Part shown: positions 1 to 8,682 of the stretch, piece by piece
How positions within the stretch are numbered: position 1 is the stretch's first letter
Layout of the letters: each line of letters starts with the position of its first letter
Made by a program: the position numbers and the translations under genes
Assembly: GCA_964635055.1 (NCBI GenBank)
Contig: CAZWMT010000025.1
Span: 1-64,000, forward strand
Origin: JAEUJM01 sp964635055
GTDB lineage: Bacteria > Actinomycetota > Acidimicrobiia > Acidimicrobiales > DATDAH01
Length of the DNA stretch: 64,000 nt
Reading direction: 5' to 3'
Notes under the pieces: model-generated
Seen by the model: the letters and a program-made list of their open reading frames with translations, nothing else
Databases searched by the model: none
Told to the model about the DNA's origin: nothing

Positions 1-1008
<1,008 letters not shown>

Positions 1009-1158
1009 GCGCCCACCATGGCCGACGCCCGGTGTCGCCGCAACCGGTCAGGCGCCGATCCTGACGCGTCCGGGCCGACCCGGGCGATCGCACGTCGAGC
1101 TGGCGTTCCCTTCGGCGCGTTCAGGGGTCGAGCCCGTCGTGACGCAGGTGGTGGTGCG

Positions 1159-1178
1159 GTCACCTAAGTTTCGGTGAC
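1159..1178. promoter_or_regulatory. Short inverted repeat ahead of the ferredoxin/P450 operon
   Basis: GTCACC, an 8-base AT-richer spacer, then GGTGAC, ending just before the ribosome site (GGAAAGGGG) of the ferredoxin gene. It lies in the 188-base divergent gap between aacS and the ferredoxin. It could be an operator; the arms are only 6 bp, so chance is possible. Confidence 0.25.
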
Positions 1179-1196
1179 GACGGAAAGGGGCCCGCG

Positions 1197-1397
1197 ATGA
1201 GGGTTGAGATCGACGACGGGCGGTGCCAGGGGCACGGCCGCTGCTACGCCCTGGCGCCTGCGGTGTTCGCACCCGACGACATCGGCCAGGGCACGGTGGT
1301 GGGGGACGGGCAGGTCGCGCCCGGCGATGAGGAGCGGGCCCGGCTGGCCACGGCCAACTGCCCGGAGCAGGCGATCACCGTGATCGAGGACGACTGA
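1197..1397 (+). CDS. Single-cluster ferredoxin, P450 redox partner
   Basis: A 66-residue ferredoxin of the small [3Fe-4S] type that feeds electrons to cytochromes P450 in actinobacteria. Ligand pattern CQGHGRC (C-x2-H-x2-C, with His in place of the second Cys) near residues 10-16, and a distal Cys-Pro (NCPEQAI) near residue 55. The His for Cys replacement is typical of P450-linked ferredoxins and favours a 3Fe-4S cluster. Strong ribosome site GGAAAGGGG just upstream. Its TGA overlaps the ATG of the P450 gene (TGATG), so the two are translationally coupled. Confidence 0.93.
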   Translation: MRVEIDDGRCQGHGRCYALAPAVFAPDDIGQGTVVGDGQVAPGDEERARLATANCPEQAITVIEDD

Positions 1398-2602
1398 TGG
1401 GCCTCCACGACCCGGTGGAGGACTGGGCCACCGACTTCGATCACACCGACGACACCTGGGTGGACGATCCGTTCCCGATCTGGGACGACCTGCGCGAGCG
1501 GTGCCCGATCGCCCACACCGACCGCTACGGCGGCGGTTGGCTCCCCACCCGCTTCGACGACGTGGAGGCCATCGCCCACGACACGGAGCGCTTCACCTCC
1601 CGCAGCATCGTGATGTCCCAGCACCGCCCGCCGCTCGACATGGCGCCGGCCGGCGTGGCGCCGCCGATATCGTCCGACCCGCCGTTCCACCAGGGTGCCC
1701 GGCGGGTGTTGCTGCCGGCCTTCGCACCCCAGGCCATCGCCAGGCTGGAGGCGTCGACCCGCACGTTCTGTGAGGGCCTGATCGCCGACATGGGCGACCG
1801 CGACGTCGTGGACGCCGCCGTCGACTACGCCCAGCACATCCCGGTGCGGGTGATCGCCAACATGTTGGGGTTCCCCCAGGAGGACGCCGACCGGTTCCGG
1901 GCGTTCGTCCACCACACCCTCGAGGGCGTCGACCTGCCGCAGGACCAGCGGGCGCTGGGGTTCCTCGAGCTGTTCGGGTACCTCGAGGACCAGGTGCGCG
2001 ACCACGTGGCCAACCCGCGTGACGACCTCACCTCGTACCTGCTGGGTGCCGAGATGGACGGCGAGCAGTTGTCACCCGAGCACGTCACCCGCACCATCGG
2101 CCTCATCCTCATCGCCGGCATCGACACCACGTGGAGCGCCATCGGCGCCTCGATCTGGCACCTGGCCACCCACCCCGACGACCGGCGTCGCCTGGTGGCG
2201 GAGCCGGAGCTGTTGCCCACGGCCATCGAGGAGCTCCTGCGTGCCTACGCCCCGGTCACGATGGCCCGGCTGGTGCGCGAGGACATGGACTACCAGGGCT
2301 GCCCGATGAAGGCCGACGACTGGGTGCTCCTGCCCTTCCCCGCCGCCAACCGCGACCCTCGAGCGTTCGACCGGGCCGACGAGGTGGTGCTCGACCGCGA
2401 GGTCAACCGTCACGCCGCCTTCGGGCTGGGCATCCACCGCTGCGCCGGCTCGCACCTGGCCCGCATGGAACTGCGGGTGGCGCTCGAGGTGTGGCTGGCC
2501 GCGTTCGCCGACGGCTTCGAGCTGGCCGACCCCGGCGCGGTCACCTGGTCGGGCGGCCAGGTCCGCGGGCCGCGCACCCTGCCGGTCCGCATCCTCCCGT
2601 GA
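1397..2602 (+). CDS. Cytochrome P450
   Basis: Soluble 401-residue bacterial P450 monooxygenase. I-helix oxygen-activation motif LIAGIDTTWSA near residues 236-246, K-helix EELLR (ExxR) near 280, and the heme loop FGLGIHRCAGSHLAR with the thiolate Cys near residue 347. Electrons should come from the ferredoxin directly upstream; no ferredoxin reductase lies in the window. The 3' end overlaps the GTG of the next gene by four bases. The substrate cannot be read from the sequence; the neighbouring aacS and the mce loci make a lipid or steroid substrate conceivable, by inference only. Confidence 0.96.
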   Translation: MGLHDPVEDWATDFDHTDDTWVDDPFPIWDDLRERCPIAHTDRYGGGWLPTRFDDVEAIAHDTERFTSRSIVMSQHRPPLDMAPAGVAPPISSDPPFHQGARRVLLPAFAPQAIARLEASTRTFCEGLIADMGDRDVVDAAVDYAQHIPVRVIANMLGFPQEDADRFRAFVHHTLEGVDLPQDQRALGFLELFGYLEDQVRDHVANPRDDLTSYLLGAEMDGEQLSPEHVTRTIGLILIAGIDTTWSAIGASIWHLATHPDDRRRLVAEPELLPTAIEELLRAYAPVTMARLVREDMDYQGCPMKADDWVLLPFPAANRDPRAFDRADEVVLDREVNRHAAFGLGIHRCAGSHLARMELRVALEVWLAAFADGFELADPGAVTWSGGQVRGPRTLPVRILP

Positions 2603-3843
2603 GGCTGCTCGCCGGCGCCGTGGTGCTGGCGGCGCTGGTGGGCGGGCCATCCGGCGCGGTCACGGGACTGTCCGGCGCGGCGGGAGCGACGGGAGTGTCG
2701 GACGCGGTGGGGGCGTCGGCCGCGGGGGACGAGGGGTCGCTCGACGACGTGGCCGTCGTGCTCACCCCCCTCGTCCACCTCGACGCTCCCATGGCGCTGG
2801 CCACCCGCCATGGCACCGACGACCTGTACGTGGCCGAGCGGGCGGGCCTGGTACGTCGGCTGGTGGCCGGCGGGGGCACGCTCGCGGTCGACCCCGAGCC
2901 GGTGCTCGACCTGACGGCACGGACGACCACCGACAACGAGCGGGGCCTGCTCGGCCTGGTGTTCTCCCCCGACGGGTCGAAGCTCTACGTGCACTTCACC
3001 AACCTGCACGGCGACACCCGCCTGCTGGAGTACGCGATGGCCGGTGAGCAGGCGGTGCCCGGTTCACGCCGCACCCTGCTGCGGGTGGCCCAGCCCTTCC
3101 CGAACCACAACGGCGGGCAGCTGGCCTTCGGTCCCGACGGCCGGCTCTACCTGGGCCTCGGCGACGGCGGCTCCGGCGGCGACCCCTTCGGCAACGGCCA
3201 GGACACCTCGGTGCTGCTCGGCAAGATCCTGCGCATCGATCCCACGCCGACCGGGTCGGCGCCCTACCGCGTCCCACGGTCGAACCCGTTCGTCGGCGGT
3301 GGTCCCGCAGGGGCCGACACCCGGCCCGAGATCTGGATGTACGGCCTGCGCAACCCGTGGCGATTCAGCTTCGACCGCGACACGGGCGCCCTGTGGGTGG
3401 CCGACGTGGGCCAGGACACCTTCGAGGAGGTCGACAAGCTGCCCCGTGGTCGCCGCGGGCGCAACGCCGGCCGGGGGGCCAACCTGGGCTGGTCGCAGAT
3501 GGAGGGTGACCAGCCCTTCAACGGGGGCACCGAGCCGGCCGGCCACACCCGCCCGATCTTCACGTACCCGCACGGGCTCAACAACCAGAACGGGTGCGCG
3601 GTGATCGGCGGGTACGTCTACCGGGGCAGCGGTGTGCCGGGCCTGACCGGCGCGTACGTGTACGGCGACCTGTGCAAGGCCCACGTGCGTGCCCTGGTGC
3701 AGCGCCACGGGGTGGTCAGCGACGAGCGCGACCTGGGGGTGGACCTGGGCGGTGCCGCCCTCGTCGGCTTCGGGGAGGACTCGTCGGGCGAGCTCTACAC
3801 CTTGGGCGACGACGGGATGGTGTCGCGCCTCGACGCCGCCTGA
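2599..3843 (+). CDS. Secreted PQQ-dependent sugar dehydrogenase family (GSDH) beta-propeller protein
   Basis: Predicted exported six-bladed propeller of the glucose/sorbosone dehydrogenase family, 414 residues. GTG at 2599 is chosen because it overlaps the P450 stop (GTGA) and gives an immediate signal peptide (VRLLAGAVVLAALVGG, Ala-rich cleavage region near residue 30-45). Family hallmarks: HNGGQLAFGPDGRLYLGLGD, GKILRIDP, NPWRFSFD and ADVGQDTFEEVD. Family members oxidise sugars with PQQ, but many actinobacterial homologues have no proven cofactor. Operonic position after a P450 is unusual, and a functional link is not demonstrated. A longer in-frame extension to 2131 lies inside the P450 gene and is rejected. 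Confidence 0.88.
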   Translation: MRLLAGAVVLAALVGGPSGAVTGLSGAAGATGVSDAVGASAAGDEGSLDDVAVVLTPLVHLDAPMALATRHGTDDLYVAERAGLVRRLVAGGGTLAVDPEPVLDLTARTTTDNERGLLGLVFSPDGSKLYVHFTNLHGDTRLLEYAMAGEQAVPGSRRTLLRVAQPFPNHNGGQLAFGPDGRLYLGLGDGGSGGDPFGNGQDTSVLLGKILRIDPTPTGSAPYRVPRSNPFVGGGPAGADTRPEIWMYGLRNPWRFSFDRDTGALWVADVGQDTFEEVDKLPRGRRGRNAGRGANLGWSQMEGDQPFNGGTEPAGHTRPIFTYPHGLNNQNGCAVIGGYVYRGSGVPGLTGAYVYGDLCKAHVRALVQRHGVVSDERDLGVDLGGAALVGFGEDSSGELYTLGDDGMVSRLDAA

Positions 3844-3925
3844 CCGACGGTTCCCGCCGAATCCGCGCCGCGGATCCCCACGGCTAAGGTCGCAGCCGTA
3901 GCGGACACCGGCGTCGGGAGAGATC

Positions 3926-5854
3926 GTGACTCGTAGCAACCGCCTTCTGGCGTGCGGCCTCGCCGCGACGTCGCTGCTCGCCGGCCTGGTGGCCCTGCCC
4001 GCGGCCACCAGCGGCGCGGCGTCGGCCACCGCGAGCGACGCGAACGTCGCCGAGGGTGCGCCGCTCAAGCCGTTCTCCGCGGGCTCGGTGGAGATCGATC
4101 CCGGGTCCGTCGCGGGCGGGGACGTCGAGGTGGCGGTCGATCCGGCCTCGGGGCTGTCGGGCGCCACCGTGCAGGTCTCGGCCACCGGCGACGCGCGGAT
4201 CACCGACGGCGGCGAGCCGGCGCCGGTGACCGGTGCCGCGAGCGTCGAGGCTGCGGTCGCCGTCGGCGAGGGCGCTCCGGCCGGTGACCTGGCCGAGGCG
4301 GCGGTCGCCGACGCGTCGGGCACCACCGTCGTGGCCACCCTGACGGGGACGACCGGCGACGGCGCCGTCCGATCCTCCTCCGACACGGTGTGGGTCGACG
4401 AGTTCGCCGGCGAGACCCTCGTGAGCGAGATCGGCGAGCAGGACCTGCGGCTGCAGCGGGTGGACGTGTTGCGCCGCAGCGGCGCGGTGACCGCCGACGC
4501 GGCCGACGCGCTCGACGCCCGGGTCCTCGGCGACACCACGTCGACCGAGGTGGTCAGCGAGGGGGTGTGCGCCGGCGTCTGCGTCAACGGCACGGTGCTC
4601 TGGACCGACGCGGAGGGTGGCACCCACCCGGTCGATCGGGCACCGGTGCAGATCCGCGACGAGGAGACCGGCCCCGATCAGGTCGTCACGACGGTCACCA
4701 CCGACGCCGAGGGCTTCTTCTCGGCCACGGTCGACAACAACGACGGCGACGCCACCGGGCGCGACCTGTACGTCCGGGTGCTCGCCGACGGGCCGGGCTT
4801 CACCCTGGCCCAGCACATCGACAGCGGGGTGACCGACAACGCCGTCACCGGCAGCGTCGTCACCAAGAACCTGACCGCCAACAACACGCAGGACAACAAC
4901 ACCGCGTTCTCGGTGCACGCCGCGCTCGTGATCGCGAACGACGAGATCGTGGCCCAGAACGGGTCGGCCTTCCCGGCGGTCCCGGTCGTGTTCCCGTCCG
5001 ACGGCTCGTACTACGACGGAAGCGCGCTGAACCTGCTGTCCCTCGACCGCTTCGACTGGGACGTGGACCTCCACGAGTTCGGCCACTACGTGGCCGACGA
5101 GCTCAACATCGAGAACAACCCCGGCGGCTTCCACACCGACACCAACCTGTCCGACCTGTACGGGAACAAGTCGATCGGCATCCGGCTCGCCTGGGGCGAG
5201 GGCTGGCCCACGTACTTCGCCGTGTCCACCCTGCGCGAGCGGGCCAACGGCCTCGGCATCCCCAACGTGGGCGACACGAAGTACCAGGACACCGAGGACC
5301 AGGTGCTCACCGACGACCTCGAGGTCAACGCCACCCTGGGCGAGGACAACGAGCGCACGAACATGAACATCCTGTGGGATCTCTACGACACCGAGAACGA
5401 CAACCGCGACCAGGTGAGCCTGGGTACGGCGGCGGTGTGGGACACCCTCGATGCCGGTGACCCGGCATCGCTCTCGGCCACGTACGCGCTGTTCAGCCCG
5501 GGTCGCGCCGACGAGGGCACCAACTGCGTGTTCAGCCAGATGAACGTCAGCCCCAAGATCAGCGGCGCCGCCACCACCGTCACCAACGCCCGCCCCACGA
5601 TCCGGTGGCGGGCCGGCAACGGGGGGACCCACCCCAACAACCGGTTCTCGGTGAAGTTCCGGTCCGCGGGCGGCACCCTGCTGTTGGCCGGCCCGACGGT
5701 TCGGACCAACTCCTTCAGGCCGTCGCGCGCCCAGTGGGACTCGATCCTCGCGGGCGCGGGCGGCACGGTGCGCATCACCGTGGTCGGTCGCCAGGTGGAC
5801 ACCCCCGCGACCGGGCCCTACATGAGCTGCACCCGCTCCTACACCGTCGACTAG
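3926..5854 (+). CDS. Secreted HEXXH putative metalloprotease
   Basis: 642-residue exported protein, GTG start behind GGGAGAG. Signal peptide in residues 1-32 (hydrophobic core then ATSGAASA). The middle carries a carboxypeptidase-regulatory-like Ig/beta segment (about 210-290). At residues 383-387 lies HEFGH, and 38 residues further the motif GEGWPTYFA places a Glu near 425, so the layout HEXXH-x37-E resembles gluzincin zinc peptidases. The C-terminal 100 residues look like a beta-sandwich with two Cys. I recognise no named family. Zinc binding and peptidase activity are inferred from the motif spacing only. It is a likely single transcription unit, 82 bases after the previous gene. Confidence 0.82.
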   Translation: MTRSNRLLACGLAATSLLAGLVALPAATSGAASATASDANVAEGAPLKPFSAGSVEIDPGSVAGGDVEVAVDPASGLSGATVQVSATGDARITDGGEPAPVTGAASVEAAVAVGEGAPAGDLAEAAVADASGTTVVATLTGTTGDGAVRSSSDTVWVDEFAGETLVSEIGEQDLRLQRVDVLRRSGAVTADAADALDARVLGDTTSTEVVSEGVCAGVCVNGTVLWTDAEGGTHPVDRAPVQIRDEETGPDQVVTTVTTDAEGFFSATVDNNDGDATGRDLYVRVLADGPGFTLAQHIDSGVTDNAVTGSVVTKNLTANNTQDNNTAFSVHAALVIANDEIVAQNGSAFPAVPVVFPSDGSYYDGSALNLLSLDRFDWDVDLHEFGHYVADELNIENNPGGFHTDTNLSDLYGNKSIGIRLAWGEGWPTYFAVSTLRERANGLGIPNVGDTKYQDTEDQVLTDDLEVNATLGEDNERTNMNILWDLYDTENDNRDQVSLGTAAVWDTLDAGDPASLSATYALFSPGRADEGTNCVFSQMNVSPKISGAATTVTNARPTIRWRAGNGGTHPNNRFSVKFRSAGGTLLLAGPTVRTNSFRPSRAQWDSILAGAGGTVRITVVGRQVDTPATGPYMSCTRSYTVD

Positions 5855-5870
5855 TGCCCGAGCGGCATGT

Positions 5871-6692
5871 CTAGGAGAGGACCCGGGCCGAGAACCCTCG
5901 CACGCCGAGCCAGGTCAACACCACGGTGAAGCCGGTGAGTGCCGGGTAGATCGCCAGCAGCGACATGTGCGGGCTGTCGGTGAGGGCGGCCCGGAACCCC
6001 TCGGCCATGTAGACGAGGGGGTTCACCAGCACCGCGATCTGGAGCCAGCGGATCGGCTCCAGCGCCGCCCACGAGTAGTAGACGCAGCCGAGGAAGGTGA
6101 GGGGCACGAGGATCACCCCGAACATCACCGGCACCGTGCGGGGCTCGAAGGTGGTGCCGAACGTGAGCCCGAGGGCCGAGCCGGCGACACAGGCCAGCGG
6201 CGCCAGGGTGAGCAGCACCAGCCAGTCGATGTCGAGGTGCACCGGGGTGGCGGGGACCACGGCGGCGATCGGGAACACGAGCAACGCCGAGAACAGGCCC
6301 TGGACGGCGCCGGCCACGATCTTCTCGATCGCGATGAGCGACACCGGCATCGGCGCCAGCACCCGGTCCTCGATCTCGCGGGTGACGCCGAACTCGGTGA
6401 CCATCGGGAGGGCCACGGACTGGATGCCCTGGAAGAAGATCGACAGGGCGACCACGCCGGCGACGAGCAGGGTGGAGAAGTCGGCCGCCGATGCGCCGCT
6501 ACCGCCGACGCTCTGGCCGATCTTGGGGAACACGTAGGTGAACACGAAGACCAGCAGGAACGGCTGGAGCACCGTGCGGGGGATGAACTCCTTGAGGTTC
6601 TTGCGCAGCACGGTGACGTCGCGCAGCAGCATCGCCCCGAAGGCGGCGCGTGCCGCGGCAGCCGTGGAGCGGGGATGGGCCGTGTCGATCAC
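5871..6692 (-). CDS. ABC-2 type permease (DrrB family)
   Basis: 273-residue integral membrane protein with about six hydrophobic segments (for example TVLQPFLLVFVFTYVFP and VMFGVILVPLTFLGCVYY), matching the ABC-2/DrrB export permeases. GTG at 6690-6692 is chosen because it overlaps the stop of the ATPase gene by four bases, giving translational coupling; a frame extending to 7109 is antisense noise. With the upstream ATPase it forms a complete exporter for drugs, glycolipids or polyketides; the cargo is unknown. It converges with the HEXXH gene with 16 bases between. Confidence 0.92.
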   Translation of the reverse strand: MIDTAHPRSTAAAARAAFGAMLLRDVTVLRKNLKEFIPRTVLQPFLLVFVFTYVFPKIGQSVGGSGASAADFSTLLVAGVVALSIFFQGIQSVALPMVTEFGVTREIEDRVLAPMPVSLIAIEKIVAGAVQGLFSALLVFPIAAVVPATPVHLDIDWLVLLTLAPLACVAGSALGLTFGTTFEPRTVPVMFGVILVPLTFLGCVYYSWAALEPIRWLQIAVLVNPLVYMAEGFRAALTDSPHMSLLAIYPALTGFTVVLTWLGVRGFSARVLS

Positions 6693-7648
6693 TCGCGGAG
6701 CTCCTTGCCCGTCAGACGTATGAAGACGGTCTCGAGGGTGGGCTCGTTGATCGAGAGGTCGGTCACCGCGAACCCACCTTTCTCGGCCGCGGCGACGACC
6801 GCGGGCAGGATGCCCTGACGGCCGGCCACCTCGAGCTCGATCGTGCCGTCGCCGTGTCGGACCCCGGTCACGCCGTCCACCTCTTGGTGCAGCCAATCGG
6901 ACAGGCGGGCCAGGTCGCCCTCGGCCGACACCGTGACGATGGTGTCGGCCCCCACCGACGCCTTCAGGCCCGCGGCGTGGTCGAGGGCCAGGATCCGGCC
7001 CTTGTCCATGATGGCCACCCGGTCGCAGAGCTGATCGGCCTCCTCCATGTAGTGGGTGGTGAGCAGGATCGTCTGGCCGTCGGCGTGCAGTTGGCGGACC
7101 ACCTCCCACAGCGCCAGACGGCTCTGGGGGTCGAGGCCGGCGGTGGGCTCGTCGAGGAAGAGGATGGCCGGGCGGTGCAGGATGGCCCGCGCGACCATGA
7201 GCCGTTGGGCCATGCCGCCCGACAGTGCCATCACCGGCGCGTCGGCCCGGTCGGTGAGGCGGAACTGCTCGAGTGCGTCGTCGGCCGCGGCACGGGCCGC
7301 CTTGGCGCTCATGCCGAAGTAGCGGCCATGGAAGTAGAGGTTCTCGCGGACATCGAGCGACCGGTCCAGCGTGTTGGCCTGGGGCACCACGCCGATGGCC
7401 TGCTTGGCCAGCGCCGGGTGGGCCACCACGTCGACGCCTCCGACGGTCACGGTGCCGCTGGTGGGCACCACCCCGGTGGTGAGCATGCCGCCGGTCGTGG
7501 TCTTGCCGGCACCGTTGGGGCCGAGCAGGCCGAAGATCTCACCGCGCCGCACCCGCAGGTCGAGGCCGTCGACGGCCTTGACGCCGCCCGGGTACACCTT
7601 GGTGAGCGCCTCGGTGATGATGACGTCGTCGGCCACCTCCACGAACAT
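6689..7648 (-). CDS. DrrA-type ABC transporter ATP-binding protein
   Basis: 319-residue nucleotide-binding subunit. Walker A GPNGAGKTT, Q-loop VVPQANTLD, ABC signature LSGGM, Walker B AILFLDEPTAGLD, H-loop TTHYMEEAD, followed by the C-terminal extension typical of DrrA/CcmA-like exporters. It is first in a two-gene operon with the permease. ATP hydrolysis here should drive export through the ABC-2 partner. Confidence 0.95.
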   Translation of the reverse strand: MFVEVADDVIITEALTKVYPGGVKAVDGLDLRVRRGEIFGLLGPNGAGKTTTGGMLTTGVVPTSGTVTVGGVDVVAHPALAKQAIGVVPQANTLDRSLDVRENLYFHGRYFGMSAKAARAAADDALEQFRLTDRADAPVMALSGGMAQRLMVARAILHRPAILFLDEPTAGLDPQSRLALWEVVRQLHADGQTILLTTHYMEEADQLCDRVAIMDKGRILALDHAAGLKASVGADTIVTVSAEGDLARLSDWLHQEVDGVTGVRHGDGTIELEVAGRQGILPAVVAAAEKGGFAVTDLSINEPTLETVFIRLTGKELRE

Positions 7649-7732
7649 AGGGGACGAACCAGCCGTTGGCTCGCACGCGGTCGGACCGTCGCCACCGCCT
7701 CTGCTCCGGCCTGAGTCGCCCCGGCGGGCCGC

Positions 7733-8566
7733 TCAGGCGCTGGCGCCGGGTCGTGCATCGGCGGCCAGGCCGCGCACGAGGGCGATGGCGTCGGCGGCGT
7801 CGGCGGGGAGGGCTTCGACCCGCACGTGCCGGCCGCCCTGGCCCTGGCCCAGGAGGCCCACCGCGGTGGCCAGGTCCGCCCCCCGGCTCGTGAGGGCCAC
7901 CATCGTCTGGCTCGACTCGGTCGGCTCCAACACCGCCAGCGTGTCCGAGCCCGGGAAGCAGAGGCGCAGGTCGCCGGCCAGTCGCAGCCGACGGGCGACC
8001 CGGGTGAACGGCGAGGCGTCGTCACGGCTGATCTGCGCGACGACCAGGGCGTAGGCGTCGGCGGGAGGTGTCCCCAGGTACGAGCAGTGACGGTAGATCT
8101 GCTCGAGACGGGCTTCGAGGAACGGGGCCGTCACCAGCCCCGTGAGCTCGTCGATGCAGGTCGGGGGGTCCACGTCGCCGTAGTAGGTCTCGGCCCAGGC
8201 GGTGCCCACGGTGGCGGCGAGCGCCAGGCAGTCCTTGTTCGTGGCGGCGATCGACCCCGCCGAGGCCAGCACGTCGCAGAACGTGGCCAGGTCGGCGAGG
8301 GTGTCAGCGAGCGACACGCCGGCGGAGGCGCGCGCCTCGCCGAGGCGCACGAGGGCCGGCCGGACGTCGTCACCGCTGAGGGCGCCGTGCAGCAGGTCGG
8401 CGGTGACCGGGTGGTGCCAGTGCTGGCGGCTGAAGCCCACCCGCTCGCGGCTGAGCCGGCCCCACTCGTCATGCAGTTCGGCCGCTGCGCTCGGCGCGCC
8501 CCGCCGACTGCGCAGATCGATGACCTGGTTGCTCGTGCTGCTGCCCGTGTCCTTGCCGGTGCTCAT
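7733..8566 (-). CDS. Hypothetical protein A, GGDEF-like relative, paralogue of 14327-15202
   Basis: 277 residues, no membrane segment or signal peptide. It shares a whole-length architecture with the protein at 14327-15202: an N-terminal box GFSRQHWHHPVTADL, then GDDxxPALxRLGEARA, then VGTAWAETYY, then ELTGLVTAPFLEARLEQIY, and a C-terminal LPADAADAIALVRGLA. The ELTGL...FLEARL segment resembles the opening DxLTGLxNRxxLxxRL of GGDEF domains, but no GG(D/E)EF loop follows, so any nucleotide-cyclase activity is unlikely. It lies last in the block after the GGDEF-EAL gene, 116 bases away. Function unknown; I infer a non-catalytic partner of the neighbouring c-di-GMP protein. Confidence 0.75.
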   Translation of the reverse strand: MSTGKDTGSSTSNQVIDLRSRRGAPSAAAELHDEWGRLSRERVGFSRQHWHHPVTADLLHGALSGDDVRPALVRLGEARASAGVSLADTLADLATFCDVLASAGSIAATNKDCLALAATVGTAWAETYYGDVDPPTCIDELTGLVTAPFLEARLEQIYRHCSYLGTPPADAYALVVAQISRDDASPFTRVARRLRLAGDLRLCFPGSDTLAVLEPTESSQTMVALTSRGADLATAVGLLGQGQGGRHVRVEALPADAADAIALVRGLAADARPGASA

Positions 8567-8656
8567 CGGTGTGCTCGCTCCCGTCGTCGTCGTGTTGGGG
8601 AGAGAGAGCCGGTGGGGGCCCGATCGTCACGCCGGTCGGCCGAGGTTCTCCTGGCC

Positions 8657-8677
8657 TGCCCGACCACGTGTCGGGCA
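8657..8677 (-). terminator. Hairpin just after the GGDEF-EAL gene
   Basis: TGCCCGA, a 7-base loop, TCGGGCA: a perfect 7-bp stem beginning five bases past the stop codon of the upstream gene. No U-tract follows, as is common in GC-rich actinobacteria, so it may attenuate rather than end transcription before the last gene of the block. Confidence 0.35.
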
Positions 8678-8682
8678 CGAGC

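Noticed and set aside
3884..5632. 582-residue minus-strand frame
   Set aside because: Antisense to the HEXXH protein; Val/Gly/Arg-rich with no motif.
7733..8566. Calling proteins A and B true diguanylate cyclases
   Set aside because: Only the domain-entry motif resembles GGDEF; the catalytic loop is absent in both.
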